The position numbers were made by a program, and so were the translations under genes. Positions 62,948 through 64,000 of a stretch of 64,000 bases of DNA are shown piece by piece. The notes under the pieces are model-generated. The model worked only from the letters and a program-made list of their open reading frames with translations, searched no databases and was not told the DNA's origin. The stretch lies in NCBI GenBank assembly GCA_945872405.1, contig CAMBZT010000006.1:1-64000 (forward strand). Reading direction: 5' to 3'. Source of the stretch: Chitinophaga pinensis (GTDB taxonomy: Bacteria > Bacteroidota > Bacteroidia > Chitinophagales > CAMDFR01). Within the stretch, counting starts at the first letter, position 1. Each line of letters begins with the position of its first letter.

Positions 62948-63694
62948 ATGAAAACTTTTTTAAGTGTTTTGGTATTGTCTTTTGTTTTTGTAATGCTTTC
63001 TGCACAACACAGCAGCACGTATATTAATGCAAAAGCAACAGGGGAGATAAAAAATGGTATGCTTAACGGAAAAGCAGAAGCAATAATGACAGATGGATCT
63101 GTATATTACGGTGAATGGAAGGACGACAAACGTAATGGGTATGGAAAAGCAAGATTAAAGGACGGATCTAACTATGACGGAAATTGGAAGGACGACAAAA
63201 GAAATGGACAAGGAATTTACTTTTTTGCCAATGGAGATAAATATGTAGGAGATTTTCTAGAAGATAAAATGCATGGGGAGGGTTTTTTTTACTACGCAAG
63301 CGGAGACACCTACGAAGGAAGTTTTTTGAACGGAATCCCCAACGGAATAGGAATTATCAGGTATGCAAACGGAGAGTCTTATCAGGGGCAGATTACTAAC
63401 ATGAAGAAGAATGGTTTTGGAGTCTACACCTATTTGTCAGGAAAGATTTATAAGGGAATATTTGTAAACGACCAAAGAACAGGTAGAGGAGAAATGATTT
63501 TGCCCAACGGGAATAGGTACCGAGGGGACTTCATGAATGGAAAAATGACAGGAAGCGGCACCTATTATTTTCAAAATGGAGATGTTTATGAAGGAAATTT
63601 TATAAATGGCGTTTTTGAGGGTCAAGGGACTTACACCTTTGCTAACGGAGAAAGAAAAGCAGGTCTTTGGGCAGCAGGAAACCTTCAAAGTTAA
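62948..63694 (+). CDS. Exported MORN-repeat protein
   Basis: The 248-residue protein has a signal peptide (cut near MLSAQ), then eight or nine MORN repeats of 23 residues, each on the pattern G-x-Y-x-G-x-W/F-x-x-(D/N)-x-x-x-G-x-G (for example DKYVGDFLEDKMHGEG and YEGNFINGVFEGQG). MORN sheets bind lipids or proteins in other systems. Two adjacent repeats share the near-identical WKDDKRNG unit with a 69-bp DNA period. It ends 147 bp before recR. Confidence 0.92.
   Translation: MKTFLSVLVLSFVFVMLSAQHSSTYINAKATGEIKNGMLNGKAEAIMTDGSVYYGEWKDDKRNGYGKARLKDGSNYDGNWKDDKRNGQGIYFFANGDKYVGDFLEDKMHGEGFFYYASGDTYEGSFLNGIPNGIGIIRYANGESYQGQITNMKKNGFGVYTYLSGKIYKGIFVNDQRTGRGEMILPNGNRYRGDFMNGKMTGSGTYYFQNGDVYEGNFINGVFEGQGTYTFANGERKAGLWAAGNLQS
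63116..63214 (+). repeat. 69-bp tandem duplication inside the MORN gene
   Basis: TGGAAGGACGACAAA begins at 63116 and again at 63185, and flanking codons are also similar. The 69-bp (23-codon) period equals one MORN unit, so this looks like a recent repeat duplication. Confidence 0.6.
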
Positions 63695-63828
63695 TAGAGC
63701 AAAGACAAAACAAAACCTAAAACTTTTCATGTTTTACATAATAGAAAGCGGGGGAGCCATATAACAGCTAGGGGTATAGCGGCCTTTTTAGTTATCTAAT
63801 TTAATTTCTGCATACACAACAATTCTCG

Positions 63829-63836
63829 TACTTTTG
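63829..63836 (+). promoter_or_regulatory. -7 box upstream of recR
   Basis: TACTTTTG matches TAnnTTTG and ends 5 bp before the first ATG at 63842. A transcript starting at the usual distance would be almost leaderless, or would begin at the second ATG at 63845. Confidence 0.45.
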
Positions 63837-63841
63837 TGTAC

Positions 63842-64000
63842 ATGATGAATTTTTCTTCTCAACTTATCACTGACGCTGTTTCTGAGTTTTCGAGGCTACC
63901 TGGTATTGGCCAAAAAACAGCATTAAGGTTGGTTTTACATCTTTTAAAACAACCAAAAGATCAGGTAGAAATGTTTTCTCTTGTGATCAAAAAAATGAGA
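63842..64000 (+). CDS. recR: Recombination protein RecR, N-terminal part only
   Basis: The frame opens with ATG ATG and reads [14 protein letters not shown] followed by the RecR helix-hairpin-helix [17 protein letters not shown], then runs off the window. RecR works with RecF and RecO to load RecA on gapped DNA. The visible 53 residues cover only the N-terminal HhH region; the zinc finger and Toprim domains are outside. Start could be either Met. Confidence 0.9.
   Translation, partial: MMNFSSQLITDAVSEFSRLPGIGQKTALRLVLHLLKQPKDQVEMFSLVIKKMR

Noticed and set aside
1-64000. tRNA, rRNA, tmRNA, CRISPR arrays, insertion sequences, prophage or integrative elements
   Set aside because: Longer intergenic stretches were read by eye for cloverleaf features, regular direct repeats, terminal inverted repeats and transposase or integrase motifs; none was found.

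Overview
This window looks like chromosomal DNA from a member of the Bacteroidota (Bacteroidetes), probably Chitinophagales/Sphingobacteriales-like. The evidence is a low G+C content, TAnnTTTG-type -7 promoter boxes, a PorP/SprF-family protein, a large secreted protein with a type IX secretion (T9SS) C-terminal sorting domain, and Bacteroidota-typical families and gene pairs (DUF4290-murA, rbfA-LolE-like permease, DUF983, DUF3109). I see no tRNA, rRNA, CRISPR array, phage or insertion sequence. Nearly all the DNA is vertically inherited housekeeping and envelope gene content.

Layout. 1-6 kb: a truncated secreted M4 metalloprotease, a beta-helix lipoprotein, a membrane-anchored patatin-like lipase and an ArsC/Spx-like protein. 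6-11.7 kb: methyltransferase, RecX, an MFS exporter overlapping a diacylglycerol-kinase-like gene, an RluA-type pseudouridine synthase and a stand-alone biotin carrier protein. 11.9-20.4 kb: M1 aminopeptidase lipoprotein, DUF983, a NAD-binding protein overlapping a CapA-like protein, CoaX overlapping an outer-membrane protein, and a HAD phosphatase. 20.4-29.9 kb (minus strand): TlpA-like thioredoxin, MurA overlapping DUF4290, Hpt, a LysM glucosaminidase, a secreted alpha/beta hydrolase and a 1011-residue CotH/T9SS protein. 30-37.4 kb: UvrA, LolE-like permease, RbfA, MsbA-like ABC transporter, NadD.

37.4-44.4 kb is probably close to the replication origin. A very AT-rich 466-bp gap and an L,D-transpeptidase gene lead into mnmG-ybeY, and two near-perfect parS centromere palindromes lie at the mnmG/ybeY junction. 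An RsbW-like ATP-binding protein, an orphan OppA-like lipoprotein and the rpmH-rnpA-yidD cluster follow. A/T skew of the + strand appears to change sign across this zone.

44.4-64 kb: CtpA (S41), an M28 peptidase, TsaB, an ArsR-type regulator with a clear terminator, GlpD, a serine hydrolase lipoprotein, AspS, the PorP/SprF protein, a glycosyltransferase fused to a degenerate sugar-phosphate transferase, NAD kinase, a 90-residue unknown, a tandem pair of secreted von Willebrand A proteins behind a DUF3109 gene, a TraB/GumN protein, a MORN-repeat protein and the start of recR.

There is no obvious cassette-type novel system such as a defence island. The observations most worth following are the parS pair and the possible origin zone; the Asp-type MurA; the glycosyltransferase fusion; the tandem VWA pair; a likely one-base frameshift in the signal peptide of the L,D-transpeptidase; a promoter embedded in a terminator; and structured untranslated or intergenic segments near 6 kb.
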